From positions 1,735,036-1,799,035 of the forward strand of contig NZ_CP119078.1 in NCBI RefSeq assembly GCF_029026145.1: a stretch of 64,000 nucleotides of DNA, read 5' to 3'. Shown here piece after piece: positions 27,300-36,271 of this stretch (its first letter is position 1; each line of letters begins with the position of its first letter). The notes under the pieces were generated by a model. That model was not told the origin of the DNA. It did no database searches and worked only from the letters and a program-made list of their open reading frames with translations. The DNA comes from Legionella cardiaca (lineage in GTDB: Bacteria > Pseudomonadota > Gammaproteobacteria > Legionellales > Legionellaceae). A program made the position numbers and the translations under genes.

Positions 27300-27902
27300 T
27301 CATAAACAATACTCCCGGTAGTTTATTTTACCAATTGGTAAGCTTTGATGCGATGTGAAAATAACCAGTCCTCCTTGAAACAGATGATTTTCAAGCGAGT
27401 CCAAAAAGAGTGTAATGGCATCTTTGTCAAGTGCGACTAGGGGTTCATCCAGTAACCATAAACGAGCATCCGTCATTGCAATACGTAGCAATCCTACACG
27501 TCGGCGCTGACCGGCCGATAAATGTCCACTTATTTCATTACTCAATCCACCCAAACCAAAATTCTCAAGCAAGAGCTCAAAATCAACCGCTCGTCTTCCC
27601 CAATGCATATCAAAAAAGCAGTTTTCCTTAACTGTTAACAGGGGATTAATCCCCGTTCTATGTCCAACATAACAAAGGTTTTGTTGATAGGCTGTAATAT
27701 TGTTAGCAATAGTTTCCCCGTTAAAATGAATTTCGCCAGCTAAAGGATTTAAAAGACCTGCTAACAATCGCAGTAACGTGGTTTTTCCTGTCCCATTACT
27801 ACCACGTAAATGCAATAGTTGCCCTGCTTTTAATTCAAATTCAACCTGATTCAGCAGAGGCTTATCTTGGTAATCAAAACAAAGTGCGCGGACTTCAAGC
27901 AT
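27300..27902 (-). CDS. ccmA: Heme exporter ATP-binding subunit CcmA
   Basis: A 200-residue ABC ATPase with Walker A GSNGTGKTT, signature LSAGQRRRVGLLR and Walker B LWLLDEPLVALD. With CcmB it uses ATP to release heme-loaded CcmE. It is the first gene of a nine-gene ccmABCDEFGHI operon read leftwards, and the operon promoter should lie in the 137 bp that separate it from the divergent sohB; I could not pick it with confidence. Confidence 0.95.
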   Translation of the reverse strand: MLEVRALCFDYQDKPLLNQVEFELKAGQLLHLRGSNGTGKTTLLRLLAGLLNPLAGEIHFNGETIANNITAYQQNLCYVGHRTGINPLLTVKENCFFDMHWGRRAVDFELLLENFGLGGLSNEISGHLSAGQRRRVGLLRIAMTDARLWLLDEPLVALDKDAITLFLDSLENHLFQGGLVIFTSHQSLPIGKINYREYCL

Positions 27903-28039
27903 AGAGAATGGTTAAGGTAAAACAGGCAGACTAACTAGAATTGTCCTTTATAGCAAGAGGCTTATTGCGGAAAGAACTTGCACCATTGCGCAGTCATAGG
28001 GATAATCGGCATTTACTTGTTTCATGAATTAGGTGGACG

Positions 28040-28981
28040 ATGGAATTTCTATCTGCATATGGTTTATTTCTACTGAAAGTATTAACCCTGGTAATTGCTG
28101 TATTATTAACTTTTGCGGGTATTGCAGCATTAAGCCGTAAACCCAAACCTAAACTGGAAATTACCTCATTAAATAAGAAATATGAAGAAACAATGCAACA
28201 AATGTCTCATGACATCAAAAACAAAAAACCTGAGAAAAAGAAGAAGAAAAAAGTAAGCGATGACAAACCTTCTCTCTATGTTATTGACTTTCATGGTGAC
28301 ATTAAAGCAAGTGAGGCCGACCAGCTACGTGATGCCATTACCGCTATTCTTGCTATTGCCGAACCTAACGATGAAGTGGTTGTTCGTATAGAAAGTCCTG
28401 GTGGTGCTGTCAATAGTTACGGTCTTGCTGCCTCGCAATTACAACGAGTACGCGACAAAAATATCCCTTTAACAGTCTGTATTGACAAAATGGCCGCCAG
28501 TGGTGGTTATTTAATGGCCTGCGTTGCTCACACTATTATCGCAGCCCCTTTTGCCATTATTGGGTCTATCGGTGTTGTCGCACAATTACCCAATTTTCAT
28601 CGCTGGTTAAAGAAAAATGATATCGATGTTGAACTGCTAACCGCAGGAGAATATAAACGCACGTTGACAATATTTGGCGAAAATACAGAAAAAGGACGAC
28701 AAAAATTTCAGGAAGATCTGGAAAAAATTCATCAAGCCTTCAGAACCTATGTTTTGGTAAATCGCCCACAATTAAACATCGATGAGGTTGCAACTGGCGA
28801 ACACTGGCTAGCGAAAGATGCCTTCGATTTACGTCTTGTTGATCAATTAAAAACGAGTGATGACTACCTTACCGAAAAAATGGCAACATTTAATGCATTT
28901 AAAATCACAACGCATGGTAAAAAATCCCTAGTGGAAAAACTGCTTAAGCCAGTAACAAAACTGGTTCATCCCTGGGCCTAA
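28040..28981 (+). CDS. sohB: Inner-membrane S49 protease SohB
   Basis: A 313-residue S49-family (SppA-like) protease. An N-terminal membrane helix (7-29) is followed by a Lys-rich linker (KKPEKKKKKK) and the S49 domain. The nucleophile is Ser154 in MAASGGYLMA and the general base Lys206 in GEYKRTLTIFGENT, giving the Ser-Lys dyad. It probably degrades signal peptides or membrane proteins at the periplasmic face. It is divergent from ccmA and followed by a short REP-like palindrome. Length matches E. coli SohB and not the longer SppA. Confidence 0.94.
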   Translation: MEFLSAYGLFLLKVLTLVIAVLLTFAGIAALSRKPKPKLEITSLNKKYEETMQQMSHDIKNKKPEKKKKKKVSDDKPSLYVIDFHGDIKASEADQLRDAITAILAIAEPNDEVVVRIESPGGAVNSYGLAASQLQRVRDKNIPLTVCIDKMAASGGYLMACVAHTIIAAPFAIIGSIGVVAQLPNFHRWLKKNDIDVELLTAGEYKRTLTIFGENTEKGRQKFQEDLEKIHQAFRTYVLVNRPQLNIDEVATGEHWLAKDAFDLRLVDQLKTSDDYLTEKMATFNAFKITTHGKKSLVEKLLKPVTKLVHPWA

Positions 28982-29003
28982 AAATTGATTCTTATCCCCT
29001 ATA

Positions 29004-29029
29004 GCCGGGATATAAGCATGTAGCCCGGC
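29004..29029. repeat. Short GCCGGG/CCCGGC palindrome
   Basis: A perfect 6-bp stem with a 14-nt loop, 22 bp after the sohB stop, in the context TAGCCGGG...GTAGCCCGGC. It resembles the palindrome at 20206-20237 and may serve as the sohB terminator. Confidence 0.5.
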
Positions 29030-29102
29030 AATCTCCCAACGTTAACTCTTTTCAGACCATAAAAAAATTGTACCATTTAGGCTATTATCTATAGGAGTAG
29101 CT

Positions 29103-29555
29103 ATGATTAGGAAATTCATTATGGACAGAATAAGAAGCCTTAAAGTAGTGTTATTTTACTTTATGACTATTACTATCCCTGCTGCTTATGCTGAACTTGG
29201 CCCAAAGGGCATGATCATTACTTCAAAATGTCCCAACTTATCAATTGAATATGCCCAGAGCTTTCCTCCTGATAGTCAGGTGTATGTAGATGGCCAAAAC
29301 ATCATTGCCTTTCAGTCAGCAAGAAATGGCGATGGCCATTACTCCGTAACCCTGCAAAATGTCAAAATTTATCCGGATGCAAGTAAACCCAATCAATATT
29401 GCTCTGCCGCCAAAATCGATATGGGAATTAATTTGCAACAAAACGAACCCTATTATAATTTCGTCGACTTACAAGGTGTGAATATCGGCTGCCAAGTTTT
29501 TAGGAATAACACAGCTGTTACGCAATTAATAATAGAATCGTGTAATGATTTTTAA
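29103..29555 (+). CDS. Exported protein of unknown function
   Basis: A 150-residue protein. Residues 1-30 form a long signal peptide ending AAYA. The mature part has four Cys (TSKCPN, NQYCSAA, IGCQVF and ESCNDF), probably two disulfides, and strand-rich sequence. A GGAG ribosome binding site lies 6 nt before the ATG. No domain is recognised. It lies alone between sohB and the oxygenase gene; a role in the periplasm or outside the cell is all that can be said. Confidence 0.7.
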   Translation: MIRKFIMDRIRSLKVVLFYFMTITIPAAYAELGPKGMIITSKCPNLSIEYAQSFPPDSQVYVDGQNIIAFQSARNGDGHYSVTLQNVKIYPDASKPNQYCSAAKIDMGINLQQNEPYYNFVDLQGVNIGCQVFRNNTAVTQLIIESCNDF

Positions 29556-29635
29556 CGCGCTTTTCCTAACCTGATTACTTACTACTTAAATTACAATCCC
29601 TTAAAGGAGTCCCTCTCTATGCTCGTATGTCGTTA

Positions 29636-29720
29636 AACTCCCCTAACCTTAATCGCAAATCACTACTTTAAGGACTGTGTCAATTGGGAAATCCCTCTCG
29701 ACGCTCGATGACGTGCAACT
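29636..29720. repeat. Degenerate copy of the dispersed repeat family
   Basis: ATCACTACTTTAAGGACTGTG followed by TGGGAAATCCCTCTCGACGCTCGATGACGTG resembles the stretch starting near 41967 (ATCACTACTTTAAAGACTGTG, then the GGAGATCC...GGGATGACG arm). It looks like an eroded one-arm copy between the exported-protein gene and the oxygenase gene. Confidence 0.5.
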
Positions 29721-29814
29721 CGGATGCATCAAGACGATAGCGCACCATATCCCTCCAACAAAAATATTATTTTTTTGTTAGGTGGACTAAAATTAGCAAT
29801 CATGGAGGTTAATT

Positions 29815-30801
29815 ATGGAAGATTTTAGTATTCAAGAGGGTTTTCCTACAGTTTTTACCTTTAAAAAGACAAATGCCTCAGAATGGAAGCAAAAAATCCC
29901 GCATTATAAAGCTCAAATTCAACAACAATTATTAACTCATGGTGCATTGCTTTTTCGGGATTTACCTTTAACTACAGCTGAGCATTTTTCGGATTTTATT
30001 AAAGCAATAAATTTAGGGACTTTTGTAAACTACATTGGCGGCGACAGCCCTCGCGACAAAGTAATTAATAAAATATATACGTCCACTGAGGCTCCGCCTC
30101 ATATTTATATTCCATTACATCAGGAACTTTCATATTTGAAAACTTATCCTGCTCATGTTTACTTTTATTGCGAAATTGAACCCGAATATCAAGGAGAAAC
30201 GGTCATTGCCGATGCTAGAAAAATCTATAATTCACTGGATCCTGAGGTAGTAAGTCGCTTTCGCGAAAAAGAGTTAACCTATATTTCTCATTACTATCAA
30301 AAAAGCGCATTAATGACATTCATTAATTACTTAGCACGCTCCCATAAATCGTGGATGGATGTTTTTGAAACGGATAGCAAAACAATCGTCGAGCAATTTT
30401 GCCAAACTAATGAAATTAGATGGCGATGGCTTCGTGGGAACTGGATTGAATTAAAACACACTCGCCCCGCTCTTCTTCAACACCCAATAACTAAAGAAAC
30501 CGTTTGGTTTAATCAGGCTCATCTTTATGATTTTAACCCTAAATTGTTAGGACTTTTAAATTTTCTTGCGGTCAAACTGCTATATTTTCGTCGCTTAACA
30601 CGATTACATGAAGTCATTTTCGCTGATGGAAGCACAATATCCCGTGCTGATCTTTACCATATTCTTGATACATTGAAAAAACATACCGTCTCTTTTCCCT
30701 GGAAAAAAGGGGATGTTATGGTTTTAGATAATGTCCTTACCATGCACGGCAGAGCTCCTTTTAAAGGAAAACGTAGAATTTTAACTGCCTTAACCACTTA
30801 A
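29815..30801 (+). CDS. TauD/TfdA-family Fe(II)/2-oxoglutarate oxygenase (SyrP-like)
   Basis: A 328-residue non-heme iron oxygenase. The iron ligands fit a facial triad: His102 and Glu104 in LHQELSY, and His311 in MHGRAPF, with Arg320/Arg321 near the C-terminus as the 2-oxoglutarate anchor. The sequence GALLFRDLP and YFYCEIEP...GETVIADAR are characteristic of the SyrP/taurine-dioxygenase-like group, members of which hydroxylate amino acids held on NRPS carrier proteins or act on free substrates. An intact GGAGG ribosome binding site is present. It sits alone, about 5.5 kb from the NRPS gene, so a joint pathway is possible but not shown. Confidence 0.82.
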   Translation: MEDFSIQEGFPTVFTFKKTNASEWKQKIPHYKAQIQQQLLTHGALLFRDLPLTTAEHFSDFIKAINLGTFVNYIGGDSPRDKVINKIYTSTEAPPHIYIPLHQELSYLKTYPAHVYFYCEIEPEYQGETVIADARKIYNSLDPEVVSRFREKELTYISHYYQKSALMTFINYLARSHKSWMDVFETDSKTIVEQFCQTNEIRWRWLRGNWIELKHTRPALLQHPITKETVWFNQAHLYDFNPKLLGLLNFLAVKLLYFRRLTRLHEVIFADGSTISRADLYHILDTLKKHTVSFPWKKGDVMVLDNVLTMHGRAPFKGKRRILTALTT

Positions 30802-31005
30802 TTATATAAAAAACAGTCACTTTCCGACACCACTCTCTAAATAAAACACCACACTCATGTCATCATTATCAACTAATTTTAAGAAGATTTTATAATTAAG
30901 CTTTAAAATTGTTGCAGTGCAATAACATTTCGGTATAAATTTTCAGTTTGCTAAAAATTATATTTTCTAACTGGTTACTCATTTATTGAAAGGAAGCAAT
31001 AAATT

Positions 31006-33249
31006 ATGAAATATCCTCTATCTAGTTTCGTACCCTTACTTATTTTAACTCAAAGTGTCTTTATACATTCTTTGCAGGCAGCCAATGTGGCGCAACCCAC
31101 GACATGCATTTCTTCGCAATTTATCGCATCTGGTGATGAATATTGGAAATCCATAATCTTAAAATTAACAAATAACTGCGGCCAATCAGTCGATTTTCAA
31201 AATGCTACTGTTACTTTTAAAAATAAAACAGCGATTAACACTTCATTTTGGGGAGACTTTGCTCCCCTGCCCTATCCCGATAATGTCTTAAATATCAGTT
31301 CGCAAATACAAACCGATGGAAACTATCTAGCCACATTGAATTTGCATTTTCCGTCTTATCCTGGTGCGAATAGCAAGCTACCAAATGGTAACAGTATTCA
31401 AATTAAATATGGCGTCAGTTCTGATCAGCATTTGGAAGGGAGCACCAATGTTTACACGGGAACGCCTGTACAAACCGGGAGTTTGATTTTAAATAATTCC
31501 TCAGCCAAGCCCAACAATGTTAGCCAGAATTATGCCTTGGTTCACTTAACGATGAACGGACAAATTGTCAATGATATTCAACTTCCCTGGGCCAACACCA
31601 TAACCCTAACGGACCTGGCAGCAGGAAATTACAGTTTAGCGCCAGAAAGTATTTCTGACAGCAATGGAAATAGTTATCAAGGCAGCGCAACTCCAGCCAG
31701 CTTTACTCTCGCAGCCAACAGCGTTGTTAACTCAACCGTCAGTTACACCTTAGTACAGCAAATTGGGAAAATTGCCATTCATTTACAAAATCTGCCAAAT
31801 GAATTAACTGGTTACACTGCAAGTCCTTCTGTTTTATTAACACAAGTTCAAACTGGAAACGCGATATCGCAACAATTAACCTGGAATACCACCACCGTTG
31901 TTTCACAATTAAAAGAAGGAAGTAGTTACAATTTTTCAACAGCATTAATTAATTACAACGGTTACAATTGCGCTCCAACCTTTACACCTTCAACAGCTGT
32001 AGCAAATGGAACCAACACACCTACTGTCAATTTAACGTATAACTGTGTTCAAGTTAATCAGGATACAGTCACGTTAAATATAAATGGGGCACCATCAACA
32101 CTATCCTCACTGCCCATTACTTTAACCCCTAATGATAACTCAGCCACCATCTCACAAACCGTTAATTTAAGCAATGGTGCTGGCTCGAGTACTGTTTCTT
32201 TAACAGAGGGCGTTATTTATACGCTTTCTGCCCCATCTGTACCTGGATATACCATTCACTTTTCACCACAACCTTTAACAGTTACTGAAAATGCAATAGT
32301 AACAATTACACTAACTGGAAATGCCGGTACTCCCGTCGCAATAAATGGTCAGTTAACAGTTTGCGGTACTCAACTTTGTAACGAGCATGGAGATGCTATT
32401 CAACTAAAAGGAATGAGTACTCATGGTTTGCAGTGGTATGGACAGGGTATCTGCGTCACTTCAGGCTCTTTAGATGCCCTACGCAATAATTTTAAGGCTA
32501 GTGTGATAAGACTCTCCTTGTATGTACAGGAAGGAGGATATGAGACTGATCCCAGCAGATTTACCAACGAAGTGAGCACCTTAATTGATGAAGCCTTTAA
32601 TCGCGGAATTTATGTTATTGTCGATTGGCACATCTTAAATCCTGGCGATCCCAATTATAATTTAACTCGCGCTAAAAAATTCTTTAGCGATATAGCAACG
32701 GTTCACAAAAATAAAAATAATATCCTCTATGAGATTGCCAATGAACCTAATGGTGTAAACTGGGCAACCATCAAAAGTTATTCAGAGCAAATTATTCCAG
32801 TAATAAGAGCCATTGATCCTAAAGCTCCCATTCTTGTAGGTACCCGTGCATGGAGTTCATTAGGTGTTTCTGAAGGTGCGACCTATCAGGAAATAGTCAA
32901 TAATCCTGTGCGCTTTCCTAACATTATGTATACTTTTCATTTTTATGCAGCTTCGCATCGCGATGAATATTTAAATGCGTTGGACAATGCTTCTCGAATT
33001 TTGCCCATTTTTGTAACAGAATTTGGCACTCAAACTTATAGTGGAGATGGAGCAAATGATTTTGCTATGTCTGATCGCTATATGCAACTAATGGCATCGC
33101 GAAAAATAGGATGGACTAACTGGAATTATTCTGATGATTTTCGCTCAGGTGCAATATGGAAAACAAATACTTGTTCCAGTGGATCCTGGATTGATAGTAA
33201 TTTAAAACCAGCTGGCGTTTATATTAAAAATAAAATTCAAACTCCGTAG
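31006..33249 (+). CDS. Secreted multidomain GH5 cellulase
   Basis: A 747-residue exported glycoside hydrolase. Residues 1-25 form a signal peptide. Next comes a domain of about 120 residues with Cys pairs resembling a carbohydrate-binding module, then three Ser/Thr/Asn-rich immunoglobulin-like repeats (about 150-440). The catalytic GH5 domain occupies roughly 445-747: acid/base Glu580 in YEIANEPNG and nucleophile Glu672 in FVTEFGT, plus the substrate-binding WHILNPGD and FHFYAASH motifs. It should cut beta-1,4-glucans outside the cell, and export by the type II system is likely. Ribosome binding AAGGAAG. A convergent terminator follows. Confidence 0.9.
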   Translation: MKYPLSSFVPLLILTQSVFIHSLQAANVAQPTTCISSQFIASGDEYWKSIILKLTNNCGQSVDFQNATVTFKNKTAINTSFWGDFAPLPYPDNVLNISSQIQTDGNYLATLNLHFPSYPGANSKLPNGNSIQIKYGVSSDQHLEGSTNVYTGTPVQTGSLILNNSSAKPNNVSQNYALVHLTMNGQIVNDIQLPWANTITLTDLAAGNYSLAPESISDSNGNSYQGSATPASFTLAANSVVNSTVSYTLVQQIGKIAIHLQNLPNELTGYTASPSVLLTQVQTGNAISQQLTWNTTTVVSQLKEGSSYNFSTALINYNGYNCAPTFTPSTAVANGTNTPTVNLTYNCVQVNQDTVTLNINGAPSTLSSLPITLTPNDNSATISQTVNLSNGAGSSTVSLTEGVIYTLSAPSVPGYTIHFSPQPLTVTENAIVTITLTGNAGTPVAINGQLTVCGTQLCNEHGDAIQLKGMSTHGLQWYGQGICVTSGSLDALRNNFKASVIRLSLYVQEGGYETDPSRFTNEVSTLIDEAFNRGIYVIVDWHILNPGDPNYNLTRAKKFFSDIATVHKNKNNILYEIANEPNGVNWATIKSYSEQIIPVIRAIDPKAPILVGTRAWSSLGVSEGATYQEIVNNPVRFPNIMYTFHFYAASHRDEYLNALDNASRILPIFVTEFGTQTYSGDGANDFAMSDRYMQLMASRKIGWTNWNYSDDFRSGAIWKTNTCSSGSWIDSNLKPAGVYIKNKIQTP

Positions 33250-33261
33250 CTATTAAATAAT

Positions 33262-33292
33262 CAGGGTTTACTATATATAAAAGTGAACCCTG
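33262..33292. terminator. Bidirectional terminator between convergent genes
   Basis: CAGGGTTTAC and GTGAACCCTG form a 10-bp stem (one T-G pair) with an 11-nt loop. It starts 13 bp after the cellulase stop and ends 6 bp before the stop of the leftward hypothetical gene, with A/T-rich tracts on both sides. Confidence 0.75.
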
Positions 33293-33297
33293 TAAAA

Positions 33298-33807
33298 TTA
33301 AATACTCTTTTTAAACTCACTGGATATTTTGTGGTCGATAAAAAACTGAATATCATGTTTATTGAGATGCACTCCAGCATCGAGTTCATAACTAATTGCT
33401 GCAACCATACCTTGCCAATTCCTATCCTTCTCTTCTGCAAAATTTTTTCTGGAAAATACAAGAGGTTTCATCAAGGGCGAGAATAATTTAAATCGAGTTC
33501 TTTCCCAAGCATAGTTATAAATTTCTACAAATAAATCAAAATTTTCAGTAAAACAATTATCGTAAAATATTTCGGCCAAATCCCAGGCTTTGCGCGTACG
33601 ACTATTTGATTTTTCTTTATAGTGCTTTTCTATCTCAGACAATAGCTCTACCAGATTGAGATTTTCTTTATCTTCCAAAAAATTTTTTTTAAGTCGGGAA
33701 TCATTTTTTTGTGCAACATAAAGTGCCCAATATATTTTTTTAAATGCAATAACCTTTAATCCTAGATCGCGACTAATCGTTACTTGAGACTCTTTCGGTA
33801 TATACAT
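33298..33807 (-). CDS. Hypothetical helical protein
   Basis: A 169-residue soluble protein rich in Lys, Phe and aromatic residues, predicted largely helical (for example KAWDLAEIFYDNCF and VEIYNYAWERTRFKLF). There is no signal peptide or membrane segment. It ends ...SSEFKKSI. I do not recognise a family. It is monocistronic and separated from the cellulase by the shared terminator. It may be a small Legionella-specific protein. Confidence 0.55.
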   Translation of the reverse strand: MYIPKESQVTISRDLGLKVIAFKKIYWALYVAQKNDSRLKKNFLEDKENLNLVELLSEIEKHYKEKSNSRTRKAWDLAEIFYDNCFTENFDLFVEIYNYAWERTRFKLFSPLMKPLVFSRKNFAEEKDRNWQGMVAAISYELDAGVHLNKHDIQFFIDHKISSEFKKSI

Positions 33808-33940
33808 ACTATCTTTTTAAAGTCCATTTTGTTCATCAGTATACACAAGATAGCAAATTCCACCATGTAAATTTCCTATTAGAGTTTTAAATTTACTCCT
33901 CCTATCGCGTAGTTTTACGTATTGTATCGCCTGACAGAAA

Positions 33941-33971
33941 TTGTACAATAAATGAACTACTGGCTTATAAT
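33941..33971 (+). promoter_or_regulatory. Possible promoter of the kinase-like/LuxR fusion gene
   Basis: TTGTAC (33941-33946) and TATAAT (33966-33971) could be -35 and -10 elements, but the 19-bp spacer is longer than ideal. The -35 lies in a perfect ATTGTACAAT palindrome (33940-33949), a possible operator. The start codon is at 34020. Confidence 0.35.
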
Positions 33972-34019
33972 AAGAAATCAAGAAGCCTGGTATAACTTAA
34001 CTTACTTAGGAGTCTTAAA

Positions 34020-34796
34020 ATGAACCCTTGCAAACGAATTTTTATTGTCGGTCAGCCGGGAGCTGGTAAAGCCTTAGTAGCAAAAAAATTAGCAGAAAAA
34101 CTTGGCTGGGAATTTATCGATGCAGATTTCGGTCTGGAATTTAGAGCTGGACGCAATTTGCGTGATCTATTGGGCAGCGAAGGTCATCAGTTTTTTTATG
34201 ATTGCGAATCCACCATTTTGTCATCACAATTACAACAAGAAAATATTGTTGTGGCCACCGATGGCAGTATAGTTTGCAGCGAAAAAAATCGCGAACTTCT
34301 GTTAGAAGAATTTGTGGTATTTATTGATGTCAGCACATCAGTACAGCTTGAGCGGACTGCTCGCCACCCCACTCCTCTCCTACCCGTCAGCGATCTTAAG
34401 CAGTTTCTTGATAACCTTCACCAAGAGCGAGATAACTTCTATGAACAAGTTGCCAGTTTAACTATTGATAGTGATGATAATGAGCTTGAGCAACATTTAT
34501 TGCACATAACGAAAGAAGCTTTTGAAACCAATGAAATTAAATCTGTTGCTGTCAAGCTGACATTAGATAAAAAAGACTTAACTCTTCTTCATAGAGATCG
34601 CTATGTTCCAATTCATTTATCAGAACAACAAGCAAGCTGTCTAAAGTTATTGGCCCAGGGAAAGAGTTCAAAGAATATTGCTCGAGAAATGAATATTTCA
34701 TTTAGGACTGTGGAAGGTAATATCGCTAAAACCATGGAGTTACTGGGATGCACCTCGAGTAAAGAATTAATTGCCTTATATCATAATAATCCATAA
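34020..34796 (+). CDS. Shikimate-kinase-like domain fused to LuxR-type HTH regulator
   Basis: A 258-residue protein with two parts. Residues 5-165 align by eye with AroK: P-loop GQPGAGKA at 11-18, EFIDADFGLE at 31-40, GSEGHQFFYDCE at 52-63 and a lid-like RTARHPTPLL at 112-121, then QERDNFYEQ. Several kinase residues are changed: Ser/Thr after the P-loop Lys is Ala18, the Arg after Phe in EGxxxFR is Tyr60, and the GGG loop is ATDGS at 79-83. Residues 195-258 form a LuxR helix-turn-helix (LSEQQASCLKLLAQGKSSKN and AREMNISFRTVEGNI). The N-terminal fold therefore probably senses a ligand or is a relic, and the protein is a DNA-binding regulator. Function is inferred. Confidence 0.82.
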   Translation: MNPCKRIFIVGQPGAGKALVAKKLAEKLGWEFIDADFGLEFRAGRNLRDLLGSEGHQFFYDCESTILSSQLQQENIVVATDGSIVCSEKNRELLLEEFVVFIDVSTSVQLERTARHPTPLLPVSDLKQFLDNLHQERDNFYEQVASLTIDSDDNELEQHLLHITKEAFETNEIKSVAVKLTLDKKDLTLLHRDRYVPIHLSEQQASCLKLLAQGKSSKNIAREMNISFRTVEGNIAKTMELLGCTSSKELIALYHNNP

Positions 34797-34905
34797 CTTT
34801 TAGCAAATAATTTGCTGCAATTTACAGCGAATTATTTCAACCTATAGTAAAAAGTAAATAATGCATCTAATATGAATGCTTACTATTCTAGTCTAAGGAC
34901 AGACT

Positions 34906-35103
34906 ATGTGGAGTTCCGCTCTTATTTTTTTAGCAGTAAGCACTTTTGCAGGGATGTTTAGCTATAGAAAAGATCCTTCCACCTTAACTTATATAGCGAA
35001 ACTTATTTTTTATTTTTCTTTGATTCTATTTTTAGCATTATTATTTGGAGCAATTATGAGCTCAGCCCCTCCCCGTCTTCGTACTAAAATGTTACCTATC
35101 TAA
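34906..35103 (+). CDS. DUF1328-like small membrane protein
   Basis: A 65-residue protein with two hydrophobic helices (WSSALIFLAVSTFAGMF and LIFYFSLILFLALLFGAIM) and short basic loops. The layout resembles the DUF1328/YtjA small membrane family (MxxWALIFL..IA...F at the start, IAK.LF...L.LF). The function of that family is unknown. It has a rather weak ribosome binding site (AGGACAG). It lies between the kinase-like regulator and a leftward outer-membrane protein gene. Confidence 0.6.
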   Translation: MWSSALIFLAVSTFAGMFSYRKDPSTLTYIAKLIFYFSLILFLALLFGAIMSSAPPRLRTKMLPI

Positions 35104-35124
35104 ACTATTCTTAGAGAAACAACG

Positions 35125-35796
35125 TTAAAAACGATAAGCCAGACGTAAAACTACAGAGTAGAGAAATGGGAAGTAAGCATCAGTTGGATTTAGCTGAGCC
35201 TCGCCATAACCAGCCGTATAATTTCCTCCCAGTTCACCCATGAAATGAGTATTAAAGCGATAATTTAAACCAGCTCCAAAAGCAGGACTTAAATGCCAAT
35301 CATTGACGAGAATATCTTCACGATGAACACCGGCAGCACCTACACTCGAATAAAGTCTAAAATTTGTATTAGAGATAGGCAGCATAACTTTTGCCTTTAA
35401 ATCTACTGTTTCAGTTTTTGTCTTAAATGTTGTTAAATTGTCATTTAAAAAGCTAAATAGACTTAGGGGATCAAAGTGTACATCCGCATCCGGGTAACGC
35501 ATATAGTTTAATTCAATAGCCAATTGCGGGATAAATTCATAGCCGGTAAAAACGCCCCATACCCCTCCTCCTTCGTGAACATCAATAGGAGTGGACATAC
35601 TAAGTGCCGCATTTTGATTTTCTCTCAATGGCACTAGTCCTTCCCAGGTTGTGGAACCGTAACCACCTAAAACCCCAAGATAAAAAGAATGTGAAGAGGC
35701 AATACTTCCTTGTGAACCCGCATAACTACTTAGTGAGGAAACGAATAATGGTAAGATATATAATGCTAAATTTTTAATTTTCACGATAACATCCAT
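35125..35796 (-). CDS. Outer-membrane beta-barrel protein
   Basis: A 223-residue exported protein. Residues 1-27 look like a signal peptide. The mature sequence alternates hydrophobic strands and polar loops (FYLGVLGGYGSTTWEG, WGVFTGYEFIPQLAIELNYM, FRLYSSVGAAGVH, AFGAGLNYRF, GELGGNYTAGYG) and ends VLRLAYRF with the terminal Phe recognised by the Bam machine. This matches an 8-stranded OmpA-like/OmpW-like barrel. Such proteins are common in Legionella outer membranes; the exact role is unknown. Confidence 0.82.
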   Translation of the reverse strand: MDVIVKIKNLALYILPLFVSSLSSYAGSQGSIASSHSFYLGVLGGYGSTTWEGLVPLRENQNAALSMSTPIDVHEGGGVWGVFTGYEFIPQLAIELNYMRYPDADVHFDPLSLFSFLNDNLTTFKTKTETVDLKAKVMLPISNTNFRLYSSVGAAGVHREDILVNDWHLSPAFGAGLNYRFNTHFMGELGGNYTAGYGEAQLNPTDAYFPFLYSVVLRLAYRF

Positions 35797-35847
35797 TTTT
35801 GTATCTTGACTAGCTGATAATCAAGATACAAGTTACTTCAGAGTTAA

Positions 35848-36195
35848 TTATTGACATGCTCTCTTTGTAGAGCTGCAAAGTCTACCACGCGAGTCTACCC
35901 CGCCATAAAGATAACAATTCCAATTATCGATACAATCTTGTGTACTTGTATAGTGTTGATATTCACAAGCTTTCTGTATTGACCCAAAATAAGCTATTAG
36001 TCGCGTATAGAGCACATTCATGTCCTGACATACGCCACTTGGCAAACCTGAGGCGGTGCAGTAACAAATCGCAGCTGTTTTAAATGAAGGACAAAAGTTC
36101 GCATCATTGGTAGGCAATGCATTCGGGCAACTGGCAGCAAATACAGAGAAGTTGAAACAACATGCAAACATAGCAGCCACAATTATTCTTATCAT
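35848..36195 (-). CDS. Exported Cys-rich protein
   Basis: A 115-residue protein with a signal peptide (1-20, ending VFA) and about ten Cys in the mature part (SCPNAL, FCPSF, ICYCTASG, VCQDM, ACEYQ, DCIDNWNCYLY, LCSS, ACQ), probably forming several disulfides. The pattern recalls small, secreted Cys-rich proteins frequent in Legionella. No catalytic motif is seen. It is the next gene on the same strand downstream of the NRPS, with a 76-bp gap, but operon membership is uncertain. Confidence 0.65.
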   Translation of the reverse strand: MIRIIVAAMFACCFNFSVFAASCPNALPTNDANFCPSFKTAAICYCTASGLPSGVCQDMNVLYTRLIAYFGSIQKACEYQHYTSTQDCIDNWNCYLYGGVDSRGRLCSSTKRACQ

Positions 36196-36271
36196 CCTTG
36201 ATCCTTATATAAAAAAAAAATTCTAAGAAACTTTACCAGAAAACTCAGTCACTACAAATAAAAAATTTCGT

